Notes: generated from the letters alone by a model not told the origin. Counted from the stretch's first letter, positions 16,150 to 25,504 are shown. The stretch: 64,000 nt of DNA from Geomonas ferrireducens (GCF_004917065.1 NZ_SSYA01000001.1:371001-435000); one strand, 5' to 3'. Translations and numbers: made by a program.

Positions 16150-17649
16150 ATGATTCGAAAATACCTTTCCCGTTTCGTGCTGCTGAGCGCCCTCGCCCTT
16201 TGCACCGCCGGTTCGTTGGTATCTGAGGCGGGCGCGGCCCGCTCCGGCACCATCGCCGAGTCAAAGACGCAGAAGGTGACACAGGCACCGACCCAGGTGC
16301 AGCCCCCGGCGAACCCGCGCAACATGACCTTCCCGCCGCTCAAGTTCCAGCTACCGAAGAGCGAAAGGGTGCAGCTCAAAAACGGCATGATCGTCTACCT
16401 GCTGCAGGACCACGAGCTCCCCATCGTGAACCTCACCGCGTACCTGAACGCCGGGAGCGTCTACGAGCCGGAAGCGAAGACCGGCCTTGCCTCTTTGACC
16501 GGCGCGGTGTTGAGAAGCGGCGGGACCTTGAAGACCCCGGCCGACAAGCTCGACCGCGAGCTGGAATTCATGGCCTCGTCCATCGAGTCCGGCATCAACT
16601 CGGACAACGCGAGCGTCTCGTTGGCCACCCTCTCGAAGAACCTCGACCGCACCCTCACCCTCTTCGCCGAGGTGGTCCGGGAGCCGGCCTTTGATCCGGA
16701 GCGCGTCGCGCTCGCCAAAAGCCACGCCATCGAGGGGATCAGGCGCCAGAACGACGATCCCAAGGGAATCGCGGGAAGGGAGCTTGCCCGGGCCATCTAC
16801 GCCGGCCACCCGCTCGGACGTATCCCCACCATAGCCACGGTGAACGCCATCACCCGTCAGGACCTGATCGACTACCACCGGCGCTACTTCTACCCGGCCA
16901 ACATGATCGTGGCGGTCTCCGGTGACTTCGACCGGGCGGAGCTTCTCAAGAAGCTCGAGGGCCTCTTCGGCGACTGGCCCAACCAGACCGCGCCCTTCCC
17001 GGCGGTCCCCGCTCCCCGCGAGGAGATGACCCCGGCGGTACTGCACGTGCAGAAAGAGGTGAACCAGTCGGTGATCCGCATGGGGCACCTGGGGATCGAC
17101 AAGAACAACCCGGACCTCTACGCCCTCAAGGTGATGGAATACATCCTGGGGGGGGGCTTCACCTCGCGTCTCACCCAGGAGATCCGCTCCAACCAGGGGC
17201 TTGCCTACAACGTTGACGCCTACTTCGAGGTCGGGCGCCGGTTCAAAGGCCCCTTCATCGCCGAGACCGAGACCAAGGTGGATTCCACGGCGCGGACCAT
17301 CAAGCTGCTCGACTCGATCATCAACGGCATGACCCAGAGCGAGGTGTCCGAGGCGGAGCTCAAGCTCGCCAAGGATTCCATCATCAACTCCTTCATCTTC
17401 GCCTTCGAGAAGAGCAGCTCCGTGGTGACCCAGCAGGCGCGCCTCGAGTTCTACGGCTATCCCAAGGGGTACCTCGAGAACTACCGCGACAACATAGCCC
17501 GCGTCACCCGCGCCGACGTGCTGCGCGTGGCGAAAAAGTACCTCGCCCCGGAAAATATGAAGCTCGTGGTGGTGGGGGACCAGAAGAAATTCGACCAGCC
17601 TCTTTCCACTTTCGGGAAGGTGCAGGAAATAAAGCTGAACAACAACTAA
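16150..17649 (+). CDS. M16 family protein, non-catalytic partner
   Basis: 499 aa with signal peptide (MIRKYLSRFVLLSALALC... AGAA). It has the full M16 fold but no HxxEH: the corresponding segment reads TGLASLTGAVLRSGGT, so zinc cannot bind. The substrate-handling R/Y region is kept (GGFTSRLTQEIRSNQGLAYN). This matches the alpha-type subunit of paired M16 peptidases and suggests a heterodimer with the 14578-16068 product in the periplasm. AAGGGGACC precedes the ATG. Confidence 0.9.
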   Translation: MIRKYLSRFVLLSALALCTAGSLVSEAGAARSGTIAESKTQKVTQAPTQVQPPANPRNMTFPPLKFQLPKSERVQLKNGMIVYLLQDHELPIVNLTAYLNAGSVYEPEAKTGLASLTGAVLRSGGTLKTPADKLDRELEFMASSIESGINSDNASVSLATLSKNLDRTLTLFAEVVREPAFDPERVALAKSHAIEGIRRQNDDPKGIAGRELARAIYAGHPLGRIPTIATVNAITRQDLIDYHRRYFYPANMIVAVSGDFDRAELLKKLEGLFGDWPNQTAPFPAVPAPREEMTPAVLHVQKEVNQSVIRMGHLGIDKNNPDLYALKVMEYILGGGFTSRLTQEIRSNQGLAYNVDAYFEVGRRFKGPFIAETETKVDSTARTIKLLDSIINGMTQSEVSEAELKLAKDSIINSFIFAFEKSSSVVTQQARLEFYGYPKGYLENYRDNIARVTRADVLRVAKKYLAPENMKLVVVGDQKKFDQPLSTFGKVQEIKLNNN

Positions 17650-17661
17650 GAGGAGGCAATT

Positions 17662-17772
17662 ATGGCAACGTGGAAATGCAAGAGCTGTGGATTCACCAAG
17701 GAAGGTCGCTGCAAGCCGCAGAAGTGCCCCCAGTGCCAGGAGAAGGGGAACTTCGAGAAGGCGGAGGAATAA
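17662..17772 (+). CDS. RCKP-type rubredoxin-like peptide
   Basis: 36 aa, preceded by AGGAGG at ideal spacing. MATWKCKSCGFTKEGRCKPQ then KCPQCQEKGNFEKAEE: two CxxC pairs (CKSC, CPQC) form a rubredoxin-like metal knuckle around the RCKP motif that names the family. It probably binds Fe or Zn; its partner is unknown. It is 12 bases after the M16 gene and ends before a strong terminator, so it is the last gene of that operon. Too short for most ORF callers, but codon use and ribosome-binding site support it. Confidence 0.85.
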   Translation: MATWKCKSCGFTKEGRCKPQKCPQCQEKGNFEKAEE

Positions 17773-17808
17773 ACTCTTTCGCTGATCGTGCAGAGACATA
17801 GAACAACG

Positions 17809-17845
17809 AAGGCCCGACCGCGAAGATGCGGCCGGGCCTTTTTCT
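17809..17845 (+). terminator. Rho-independent terminator
   Basis: AAGGCCCGACCGC / GCGGCCGGGCCTT with a 6-base loop, followed by TTTCTTG. It closes the M16 pair - RCKP operon. Confidence 0.85.
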
Positions 17846-17848
17846 TGT

Positions 17849-17898
17849 CCCTTCTCCCTCAAACGCCCCTACCGCGCCCCTCTCCAGAGGGAGAAGGG
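17849..17898. repeat. Inverted repeat between convergent genes
   Basis: CCCTTCTCCCTC (17849-17860) and GAGGGAGAAGGG (17887-17898) are exact inverted repeats 26 bases apart. It lies 12 bases beyond the stop of the minus-strand hydratase gene and may help stop its transcription or be a dispersed repeat. Confidence 0.45.
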
Positions 17899-17909
17899 GG
17901 GGGACGATT

Positions 17910-18689
17910 CTATTCGCCGGTGAAGACCGGCGCTCTTTTCTCCAAAAACGCCTTGATCCCCTCCGCGTAATCCTTGCTGTCGTAGACGGTCCGCCTGAGC
18001 CCCTGCACCCGTTCGAAAGTGAGCGGCGAGAGGGGATGGGCGCTCGCGAGGAGCCGGATCTGCTCCTTGATCACCCCGATACTGAGCGGACTGTTCCTCG
18101 TGATCTGGTGCGCCATTGAATAGGTGAAGTCCGCAAGCTCCGCGGCTTCCACCAGGTGGTTCAGAAGGCCCGCCCGGTTCGCCTGCTCCGCCGAGAGCGG
18201 CTCCGCGGTGAAGAACATCTCCTTGGCGAAGTTCACCCCCATGATGTTCATGAAATGCAGGATGCCGGAGACGTTGTAGGGGACGCCGATCTTCGCCGGG
18301 GTCATGCAGAACGACGTGGTCGGGCAGCCGATCAGGATGTCGCAGGAAAGGGCAAGGTCGCAGGCCCCGCCCCAGACGCTCCCCTCGATCATGGCAATGA
18401 CCGGGATCGGGAGGCTCTGGATCGAACGGAGCACGGTCACCAGGGGGTCGTGATACGAAAGCGGGTCGCGCCCGGGAAGCGGCAACTCGTGCACGTCGTG
18501 CCCGGCCGACCAGACCTTGGAACCCGCCGGGGCCCGGATCACCAGGACCCGCATCTTCCCCTTCTGCAGCGCGCCGATCGACTGCAGCATCTCGTCGATC
18601 ATGGTGCTGCTCAGGATGTTGCGATGTTCCGGATCGTTGAAGGTGATGGTCCCGATGTTGTCCTTTAGCTGCGTGTTGATGACCGCCAT
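17910..18689 (-). CDS. scpB: Methylmalonyl-CoA decarboxylase (crotonase family)
   Basis: 259 aa from the ATG at 18689, preceded by GAGGGGG; upstream starts lack a ribosome-binding site. It follows E. coli ScpB (YgfG) closely: APAGSKVWSAGHDVHELP, GRDPLSYHDPL, MIEGSVWGGACDLALS (oxyanion-hole region), MTPAKIGVPYN, GLRRTVYDSKDYAEGI and a final FLEKRAPVFTG. The family decarboxylates (R)-methylmalonyl-CoA to propionyl-CoA. No mutase or propionyl-CoA:succinate CoA-transferase gene is adjacent, unlike the E. coli scp operon, so here it may balance odd-chain or propionate metabolism on its own. Crotonase fold certain; substrate by strong resemblance. Confidence 0.85.
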   Translation of the reverse strand: MAVINTQLKDNIGTITFNDPEHRNILSSTMIDEMLQSIGALQKGKMRVLVIRAPAGSKVWSAGHDVHELPLPGRDPLSYHDPLVTVLRSIQSLPIPVIAMIEGSVWGGACDLALSCDILIGCPTTSFCMTPAKIGVPYNVSGILHFMNIMGVNFAKEMFFTAEPLSAEQANRAGLLNHLVEAAELADFTYSMAHQITRNSPLSIGVIKEQIRLLASAHPLSPLTFERVQGLRRTVYDSKDYAEGIKAFLEKRAPVFTGE

Positions 18690-18781
18690 GGCTTTCCCCC
18701 TCTGTCCGATGCCTTCCATAGACAAGGGCGCTGCGGATGATCAAGCGCCAGCTACTGATTCTAACAGGTAATGTAGAAAAA

Positions 18782-21700
18782 TCAGAAACCGGTCTGCAGC
18801 AAATTCATTAGCTGATCGAGCCGGTAACCCGCCGCGGCGGCACTCTCCTTCAGGAGGGCGACAAGCGCCTCCCCGGTGGGCTCCTTCACCCCCGTTTCCT
18901 TCCTGCCTTCCGGCTTTTCCAGCGCGACTCCAGCCTTTTTCCGAGCAACTTCGGCTTTTTCCTGCGCAGCGTCCCCCCTGCCTGCGAACGGCTCAACCTT
19001 AAGCAGCCACGACAGCAAAAGCTCGAAGCGCTCCTTGTTGAACCACTGGGCGCCGCCGCTTTCGTGCAGGTACAGGAAGCGGGCCGCCACCGGATCGGAG
19101 AAGAGCGCGGTGCAGCAGCGCACGGCGCCCAGCTCGCGGCACTGCGCCAGGAAGGTATCGTGCCGCAGCATGAGCCCTAGGAGTTTTCCGAAGCTCTTCG
19201 GCGGCAGGTCGATCAACTGCTCCGGATCGGCAGGCGGCAGCGACTGGAAGGCCTGCACCACTGGATGCACCAGGCCGAGCTCTTCGAAGAGCCCCCACGT
19301 CCCGGTCCCGGCGAGGTCTCCGGTCCGGTGCAGTGCAAGATAGGCGCATAACAGGACCCACTCGGCGGGGAGAAGCTCCCCTCCCGCCTTCGCGGCGAGC
19401 GCCTCGGTAAGCTCGGTACCGAAAGCTGCGAGGAGGGCGCGATGGGACTTATCAGGTGCCTGAGGCGCCAGCGCCTTGTAGAAGCCGGCCAGGAGCGGCT
19501 CCAACGGCCCAAGGCGGACCGGCGGCGCCACGCCAGGCTCCTGGAGCACCACGGCGGCCTTGACGAGAACCGCCCTAAGCGCCTCGTGGAGGGAAGCGTA
19601 GCGGACCTTCTTCACCTCGTCGTCCAGGTTCTCAACTCCGGCTCCGTTCATGCGGTAGCAGAGCGCACCCCAGGTCCCGTAATCGTCGTCGTATATCTCC
19701 CGGAAATCCAGGAAGGCATGGTACTCGTAGCCGCCCATCTCGACGTAGAGCCCCCGGTCGCACAGGTCGCGTCCGTTTCTCAGGTAGCTAAGCCCCGAGG
19801 CGTAGTCGCGGAAGCTGTAGTAGTGGCGGCCGTCCCCCTTGAAGCCGAGCGACTCGCCAAGCGTGGTCTGCGCGAGAGAGGTCCCCCCTTCCGCGGTTTT
19901 TCTCAAGACGGCGCAGGAGGTACGGATCCACCCGGAGGTCGTGGCGTAGGCATTGTGATAGAGGATGAGGCCGCGGTCGCCGTCGTTGCGGTTGGAATAG
20001 GCGAAGACGTTCTCGTTCACGCTGTGGCCGGAATAGAAATCGTACAGGGTGAACTGTTCGCTCCCCGAGAAGATGTGACGCCGCCGCATGAGCGGGAAGA
20101 TGTCGCTTTCGTGGCGCGCCACGAAGTGCTGGTCCACCGGCTCGTCCCAGTAGGCCCGGCGGTACTCCATGCCGTACTTCTCGTGGAAGCCCTCGATCTG
20201 ACCGTGGCCGAACATGGGAAGACCGGGCATGGTGACGAGGAGTACGGTCGCCCCGAAGTACTTCCCTTCCTTGCCGAACTGCTCGACCGCGGTTCTCTCG
20301 TCCGGGTTGTTCATGAAGTTCACGAAGCGCTTCAGGATCTCAGGCTCGAACTCCAGCACGTTCTTCAAGGTCTGACGGTACTTGGCGTTCTCCTCCATCT
20401 TCAGCATGTTCATGAAGGCCGAGTTGTAGACCCGGTGCATCCCGAGCGTCCTCACGAAATACCCTTCCATGAGCCAGAAGGCCTCGGCGAGGAGCAAGGT
20501 GTCCGGCGCCTCGGCCGCGACCCGGTCCACCACCTCGCGCCAGAACTCCTCCGGAAAGACCTGGTCGAAGCTCGCGCGGTCCATGCCGTGCTCGGCGCGC
20601 GACGGAACGCCGGAGCCGTGGCCCGGCAGCGGATACCAAAGGCGCTGGTAGTGCTTCTTGGCAAGCGTCATGGCTGCGTCGAAGCGGATGATGGGGGTCT
20701 GGCGCGCCACGTGGAGGATGGTGTTGATCACCGCCTCGCGCACCTCCGGGATCAGGTAGTTCAGCTGCGCGGTGTCGTTCCAGGGGGTCGAGGTCCCGTC
20801 GTTGCCGTGGTAGATGTAGCGCACGCGCCCGTTGCCGCGGTCCAGGTGCTTGAAGACGACGGCGGCGTCGCGCTTGTCCCAGTAACCGTCCTCGATGAAG
20901 AGGCCGATGCGCCCGTCCGGGGAGAGGTCCGGGCCGTTGAACTGGTAGTCGGGGTACGGCGGGTAGTCGAGCTGGATGAACCAGTCCGGGTGCTCCACGG
21001 TCCATTTGGAGTAGAGTCCGGTGTGGTTCGGGACCATGTCGCTCGCAAGGCGGATGCCGCGGGCGGCGCAGCGCCGCCTCAGGTTGTCCAGCGCCCCTTC
21101 TCCGCCCAGGTCATGGGCGATGATGTAGTCGTAGAGGGAGTACGCCGAGCTGATCGCCTCCTGGTTCCCGGCGATCCTCTTTATGGTCTGCGAGGAGGGA
21201 GATCGCTCCCAGATGCCGATCAGCCAGAGCGCGCTGAACCCGTAACGGGCGAGGCGGTCGAGCTCCGCGTCGGGGATCTGGTCCAGCGTGTTCACCTCGA
21301 CGCCGTAGGTCTTCGAGAGCTGGCCGAGCCAGACGTAGACCATCTTGGCGATCATGACGACGTTGGACATCCAGTCGGCGTCGCGCGAGAAGCGTTCGTA
21401 CTCCGGGTACTCCTCGCCCCCCTGCGCATCCCTGCCGAAGCGGAGCACCTTGGGCTCGCCCGGGCCGCCGAAGAAGGCACGCCCCTCCTGGGAGACGATG
21501 TCGAGGGCGGTGACGAGCTCGGTCAAAAGCTCCGGGGGAAGGATGGCGCCCCAGTGCTCCCTGATGTAGGCGATCTGCCCGGCGAGTGAATCGGGAGAGG
21601 CCTTCATCGGGGCGCGCAAAAGCTCCGGCAGCGGCACCCCGATCGGCTCGAAAGGAGGAGCCTTGGCAAGGCCTCGGTCGATGTCGGTGGCTACCTTAAG

Positions 21701-22246
21701 GTACTGAGAGGAGCCGGCGAGTTCAGAGGCGTCGAAGAGCCGGCGGAACTGGTCCAAGGCCCGGTTCTCGCCGTTTAACAGCATGAGGAGAAGTTCCGCC
21801 GAGAGGGCTTGGCGGCGTCCCTGCTCGTCGTCGTCCCCGGAGAGAAAGCCGTCCGGGGTGTCCTCATCGAGCACCATGCGCTGTGAGGGGAAGAGTTCCA
21901 TGAAACGCCGCAGCGTTGCTTCGGCGTCACCGGTAAAGCCCGGGTATCCCGCCTGGGCCGCCGTCGCCGCGAGCACCCCCGGCTGCTGCTTTGCGCAGTA
22001 CTGCCCGGCCACATAGCGATAGACGCGGCTCAGCGTGGAGTAGAGATGCAAAAGCCCAGGCTGGATGGGTGTTTCGTGCGCCTGCAGCCCCTTGTTGAGC
22101 TTCGCGGCCACCCGCCTCGCGTAGATGATGCCCGGCACATCGCCCAACTCCTCGAGCGTGCCGCGCAGGTCGATGCGGTCGCCGCAGGCGGCCGAAATCT
22201 GTATCTGAAAGGGGAAATAGTCCGAGTTAATAAACCTCTGCTTCAT
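18782..22246 (-). CDS. Large GH13 (alpha-amylase family) enzyme
   Basis: 1154 aa from the ATG at 22246, preceded by GAGGTG. About 300 N-terminal residues without a recognised motif precede a GH13 barrel. The four conserved regions are visible: DMVPNHTG (I), IRFDAAMTL (II, nucleophile Asp), LLLAEAFWLMEG (III, acid Glu) and FMNNPDERT (IV). A long C-terminal region (about 800-1154) has an E/K/A-rich low-complexity segment at about 1100-1130. There is no signal peptide, so it should act in the cytoplasm on glycogen-type glucans or a related donor. The product is much longer than ordinary amylases (450-700 aa). The exact reaction cannot be read from motifs. Confidence 0.8.
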   Translation of the reverse strand: MKQRFINSDYFPFQIQISAACGDRIDLRGTLEELGDVPGIIYARRVAAKLNKGLQAHETPIQPGLLHLYSTLSRVYRYVAGQYCAKQQPGVLAATAAQAGYPGFTGDAEATLRRFMELFPSQRMVLDEDTPDGFLSGDDDEQGRRQALSAELLLMLLNGENRALDQFRRLFDASELAGSSQYLKVATDIDRGLAKAPPFEPIGVPLPELLRAPMKASPDSLAGQIAYIREHWGAILPPELLTELVTALDIVSQEGRAFFGGPGEPKVLRFGRDAQGGEEYPEYERFSRDADWMSNVVMIAKMVYVWLGQLSKTYGVEVNTLDQIPDAELDRLARYGFSALWLIGIWERSPSSQTIKRIAGNQEAISSAYSLYDYIIAHDLGGEGALDNLRRRCAARGIRLASDMVPNHTGLYSKWTVEHPDWFIQLDYPPYPDYQFNGPDLSPDGRIGLFIEDGYWDKRDAAVVFKHLDRGNGRVRYIYHGNDGTSTPWNDTAQLNYLIPEVREAVINTILHVARQTPIIRFDAAMTLAKKHYQRLWYPLPGHGSGVPSRAEHGMDRASFDQVFPEEFWREVVDRVAAEAPDTLLLAEAFWLMEGYFVRTLGMHRVYNSAFMNMLKMEENAKYRQTLKNVLEFEPEILKRFVNFMNNPDERTAVEQFGKEGKYFGATVLLVTMPGLPMFGHGQIEGFHEKYGMEYRRAYWDEPVDQHFVARHESDIFPLMRRRHIFSGSEQFTLYDFYSGHSVNENVFAYSNRNDGDRGLILYHNAYATTSGWIRTSCAVLRKTAEGGTSLAQTTLGESLGFKGDGRHYYSFRDYASGLSYLRNGRDLCDRGLYVEMGGYEYHAFLDFREIYDDDYGTWGALCYRMNGAGVENLDDEVKKVRYASLHEALRAVLVKAAVVLQEPGVAPPVRLGPLEPLLAGFYKALAPQAPDKSHRALLAAFGTELTEALAAKAGGELLPAEWVLLCAYLALHRTGDLAGTGTWGLFEELGLVHPVVQAFQSLPPADPEQLIDLPPKSFGKLLGLMLRHDTFLAQCRELGAVRCCTALFSDPVAARFLYLHESGGAQWFNKERFELLLSWLLKVEPFAGRGDAAQEKAEVARKKAGVALEKPEGRKETGVKEPTGEALVALLKESAAAAGYRLDQLMNLLQTGF

Positions 22247-22500
22247 CAAGCACCTCGTCTGCCCTACTGTAGTGGTGTTCCGGTCCCGGTCGGGCGGCAC
22301 GGTCAGATATCATACCGTGGAATACCACCACTGTCTTTAAAAATTTTATTATTAACGCAGCACCAGCATAAATTCGCCCGCTGATGGCTCAGGCATTTAG
22401 CCTTGACACAGTTAGCGATTTCACCTAAACCTAATGCTGAGTCAGCAAAAGCCCTGTTTTCACCTAGGATAGTGCCATCATCGCTTCCAGCCTCAAAGAC
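22247..22500. promoter_or_regulatory. Divergent promoter region of GH13 and mltG
   Basis: For the plus strand, TTGACA (22403-22408) with a 17-base spacer leads to TAAACC, a weak -10. An AT-rich block at about 22335-22355 could hold the minus-strand promoter. No operator-like dyad is obvious. Confidence 0.3.
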
Positions 22501-23526
22501 ATGTTCCGTAAGCAGCGCAGACTCTGCATCGCGCTGCTGCTGATAGTCATCCTGGTTCCCATCACCCGTTTCACCAGGTTTCTCTTGTTTCCCGCCGGCG
22601 ACGGCAAGCGCGTGGAAATAGTGGAACTGAGCAGAGGACGCTCGCTGCGCGCCTTCGCCGCCGACCTCGAGGCGCGGCGCATCATCACCAGCGCCCGACT
22701 CTTCGTATTTTACGCCCGCATGAAAGGGGGCGACGCGCGTCTCAAGGCAGGTCCGTACCAGCTCGACGATGGGTTGCGACCGGGACAGATCCTCGCCAAG
22801 ATGATCGCCGGCGACGTCTATCTGCGACTTTTCGCGCTCCCGCAAGGGTACTCGAGCTACCAGGCTGCCGAGATGCTCGAAAAGCGGGGGATCTTCACCA
22901 GGGAGAGCTTCCTCGCTGCTTGTAGCGACCGGACGCTCCTGAAGGAGATGGGGATCGACGCACCGAGTGCCGAAGGGTACCTCTTTCCGGGCAGCTACAA
23001 CATCCTCCCCGGCAGAAACGAGCGTGACGTGGTGCGCGAGATGATCAAGCGGCAGAAAGAGGTGCTTGCCGGATCGGTCGACGGACGGGCCAAGGCGAAG
23101 GGGTTGTCGATGCGGGAAGTGCTCGTCCTTGCCTCGATGGTGGAAAAGGAGGCCGTGCTCCCGCAGGAGAAGCCCCTCATCGCCGCCGTGTTCCGCAACC
23201 GCCTCAAGATCGGCATGAGACTGCAGAGCGATCCCACGGCACTCTACGGCGTGCGCGCCTTCGCCGGCAAGGTGAGCCGCGACGACATCCTGAAGCCGAC
23301 CCCTTACAACACCTATCTCATCCCGGGGCTTCCCCCCGGCCCGATCGGCAACCCGGGCAAGGATGCCATAGAGGCGGTGCTGACCCCCGCTGCGGTCCCT
23401 TACCTCTACTTCGTGGCACGCGGCGACGGCAGCCACCACTTCTCGAACGACCTCGCGTCGCACAACGACGCGGTCAACAGGTACCTTAAGGCGCCGAGCG
23501 CGGCACCCCGGGGAGGAGCCAGATGA
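22501..23526 (+). CDS. mltG: Endolytic murein transglycosylase MltG
   Basis: 341 aa. One N-terminal membrane segment (about 8-31) is followed by a LysM-like region (VEIVELSRGRSLRAFAADLE) and the YceG/MltG catalytic domain: LPQGYSSYQAAEML, EGYLFPGSYNI, LASMVEKEA (catalytic Glu), RLKIGMRLQSDPTALYG and PYNTYLIPGLPPGPIGNPG. The enzyme cleaves nascent glycan strands at the outer face of the inner membrane and sets strand length. The start has no strong Shine-Dalgarno sequence. The stop overlaps the next gene by 4 bases (ATGA), indicating co-translation with the receiver/TPR protein. Confidence 0.92.
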   Translation: MFRKQRRLCIALLLIVILVPITRFTRFLLFPAGDGKRVEIVELSRGRSLRAFAADLEARRIITSARLFVFYARMKGGDARLKAGPYQLDDGLRPGQILAKMIAGDVYLRLFALPQGYSSYQAAEMLEKRGIFTRESFLAACSDRTLLKEMGIDAPSAEGYLFPGSYNILPGRNERDVVREMIKRQKEVLAGSVDGRAKAKGLSMREVLVLASMVEKEAVLPQEKPLIAAVFRNRLKIGMRLQSDPTALYGVRAFAGKVSRDDILKPTPYNTYLIPGLPPGPIGNPGKDAIEAVLTPAAVPYLYFVARGDGSHHFSNDLASHNDAVNRYLKAPSAAPRGGAR

Positions 23527-25439
23527 CGGGCAGAGTCCTGCTGGTTGAGGACAACGAACGGCTTTGCACCATGCTGCGCGGCGTCCTCGAGGCGCGCGGG
23601 CACGAGGTGCGTTGCGCGACCAGCGGTGACGCCGCCCTCGCCCTACTGCAGGGGGAGCGCTTCGATCTCCTCGTCCTGGACCTGAAGCTTCCCGGCATGA
23701 ACGGGGTGGACCTCCTTCGGCACGTACGGCGCAGCGCCGCGCTCAAGGAACTCCCCGTCGTCATCATGACCGGCGTTTTCCGCGGCGCGGGTTACGCCCA
23801 GGCGGCGGCAAAGCTCGGCGTCTCGGCGTACCTCGAGAAGCCCTTCGGCAGGGACGACTTCCTGAAGGCCGTTAACGGAGCCCTCGAACAGGGCCCGGGA
23901 GGAAAGGAGCTGAGACGCCTCCTTCTCGAGCTTTTCCGCGACGGCAAGAGCGGCACGCTGGAACTGCGCGGCGGGACCAGGGTATTCGTCATCGGGGGTG
24001 AACCGGCGAGCTTCTCGTCGCCCAGGTTCGTACCCTTTCTCGTTCTGGGAAACCACCTGCAGCGCGCGGACCTGGAGCGCTTCCCCCTCGCCCGTCCCGG
24101 ACGGCTCCCCCTCGTGGAGGCGGGCCTTTTAAGCTACGAGGAGCTCCTGGAGCAGTCGCGGCTCTTCCTGTCCCGCACCCTCATCGAGGCGCTCGCGCAA
24201 AAACAGGCGCCGCGTTTCTCCCCGGAGCTTGCCACAATCGAACTTCCGCTCACCCCCCTTTGCCTGCCGCGTCTTCTGCACCAGGCCGCCGACGCCGCCC
24301 CCTTTGACCTCGCCGCCTATCCCGCGCGCGCCGGCGAACTGTTCCCGACGCTGACGCAGACCTATTTCCGCCTGGCCAACCTGCTCAACATGAGGCAGGA
24401 AGAGATCGAGCTCCTGCAGCAGCTCGGGCAGGGGAAGACGGTACAGGCCATCCTCTCCGGCCTGGAAAAGCCCGCCCGCGGCGGCGCATTCCTCGACCTG
24501 CTGGCGGGGATGGGCATGCTCACCTTGAACAGCGCGCAGGCCTCCGACCAACCCCCCGAGTTCCCCCAGAAGCGGCTCTTCAACCGCCCCATCGAGGAGG
24601 TTGCCGAGTTGCAGGCGGCAGCCATGAGCTTCGAGGACCTGGTAGACGAGGTGTCGGACTCCATCGAACTCGTGGTGGGGGAAACAGGGATGGCCGCGCC
24701 GCTCTCCTCAAGCGAGATCGACTTCGAGCAGGAAGTGCAGCGTGATTACGCCGCGATCCAGGACAAAAACTATTACGAGATCTTCGGCATGAGTCCCGGC
24801 AATTTCAGCTTCGACGCCCTGAAGGAGGCCTACTTCGCCAAGACGCGCCAGTATTCGCCCGAGAAGTTCATGCAGCTTTCCGGCGCCATCCTTGGGCGCG
24901 CACAGGACGTCCTTTCCCATTACGCAAACGCCTACAACACCCTCTCCAGCGTCATCGCCAAGGAACGCTACGACGAGATGCTGAACGCGAACACCATAGG
25001 GCTAGCCGGCAAGCGCGACGACGAGCTGCAGGCCCGCATCCAGTTCCAGTCCGGCAAGGTCTTCCTGGAGATGGAGGACTTCGGCAACGCCGAGCGCGCG
25101 CTGCAGGACGCCTACACGCTCGCCCCGGACGACGCCCGCACGAGCGCCTACCTCGCCTGGTCCATCTACAAGAACCCGGGCAACCAGCGCTCTGCCGGGG
25201 CCCTCGAAAAGTGCCGCATGCTCCTTACCAAGAGCCTGCAGGCCGAGCGCACCGCCGAGGCCTTCGCCTTCCGGGGGTGGATGCTCCTAGACGAGGGGCG
25301 CGACGGGCTCGCCGAGGGAGAATTCCAGAAGGCCCTGAAGCTGAACGCGCACGACGCCCACGCCCTCGGGGGGATGCGCCTGATCACCGAGCGGCGCGAG
25401 GCCGAGAAGAAGGGGCTTTTCAAGCGCATCTTCGGCTGA
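23523..25439 (+). CDS. Response-regulator fusion: receiver, middle domain, J-like domain, TPRs
   Basis: 638 aa. Residues 1-120 are a receiver with phospho-acceptor D53 (LLVLDLKLPGMNG) and switch K in YLEKPFG. Residues about 130-390 resemble the DUF4388/PATAN-type middle domain of Myxococcus and Geobacter regulators. Residues about 415-490 are J-like (YYEIFGMSPGNFSFDALKEA) but the HPD tripeptide is replaced by YSPEKF, so it should not stimulate DnaK in the normal way. Residues about 500-630 hold TPR-like repeats. GGAGGAGCCAG precedes the ATG. It overlaps mltG by 4 bases. It probably serves as a phosphorylation-dependent scaffold; no output DNA-binding domain is present. Confidence 0.8.
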   Translation: MTGRVLLVEDNERLCTMLRGVLEARGHEVRCATSGDAALALLQGERFDLLVLDLKLPGMNGVDLLRHVRRSAALKELPVVIMTGVFRGAGYAQAAAKLGVSAYLEKPFGRDDFLKAVNGALEQGPGGKELRRLLLELFRDGKSGTLELRGGTRVFVIGGEPASFSSPRFVPFLVLGNHLQRADLERFPLARPGRLPLVEAGLLSYEELLEQSRLFLSRTLIEALAQKQAPRFSPELATIELPLTPLCLPRLLHQAADAAPFDLAAYPARAGELFPTLTQTYFRLANLLNMRQEEIELLQQLGQGKTVQAILSGLEKPARGGAFLDLLAGMGMLTLNSAQASDQPPEFPQKRLFNRPIEEVAELQAAAMSFEDLVDEVSDSIELVVGETGMAAPLSSSEIDFEQEVQRDYAAIQDKNYYEIFGMSPGNFSFDALKEAYFAKTRQYSPEKFMQLSGAILGRAQDVLSHYANAYNTLSSVIAKERYDEMLNANTIGLAGKRDDELQARIQFQSGKVFLEMEDFGNAERALQDAYTLAPDDARTSAYLAWSIYKNPGNQRSAGALEKCRMLLTKSLQAERTAEAFAFRGWMLLDEGRDGLAEGEFQKALKLNAHDAHALGGMRLITERREAEKKGLFKRIFG

Positions 25440-25477
25440 CGCCCCCTGCCACTGATTACAACCTACAGACACAACGA

Positions 25478-25504
25478 AGCCTGCCTGCGAGCAGGCTTTT
25501 CTTT
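25478..25504 (+). terminator. Rho-independent terminator
   Basis: AGCCTGC-ctgcga-GCAGGCT followed by TTTCTTTTTC, 38 bases after the receiver/TPR gene. Confidence 0.75.

Noticed and set aside
19442-21589. Long plus-strand open frame opposite the GH13 gene
   Set aside because: Same antisense artefact; the GH13 motifs on the minus strand decide the coding strand.
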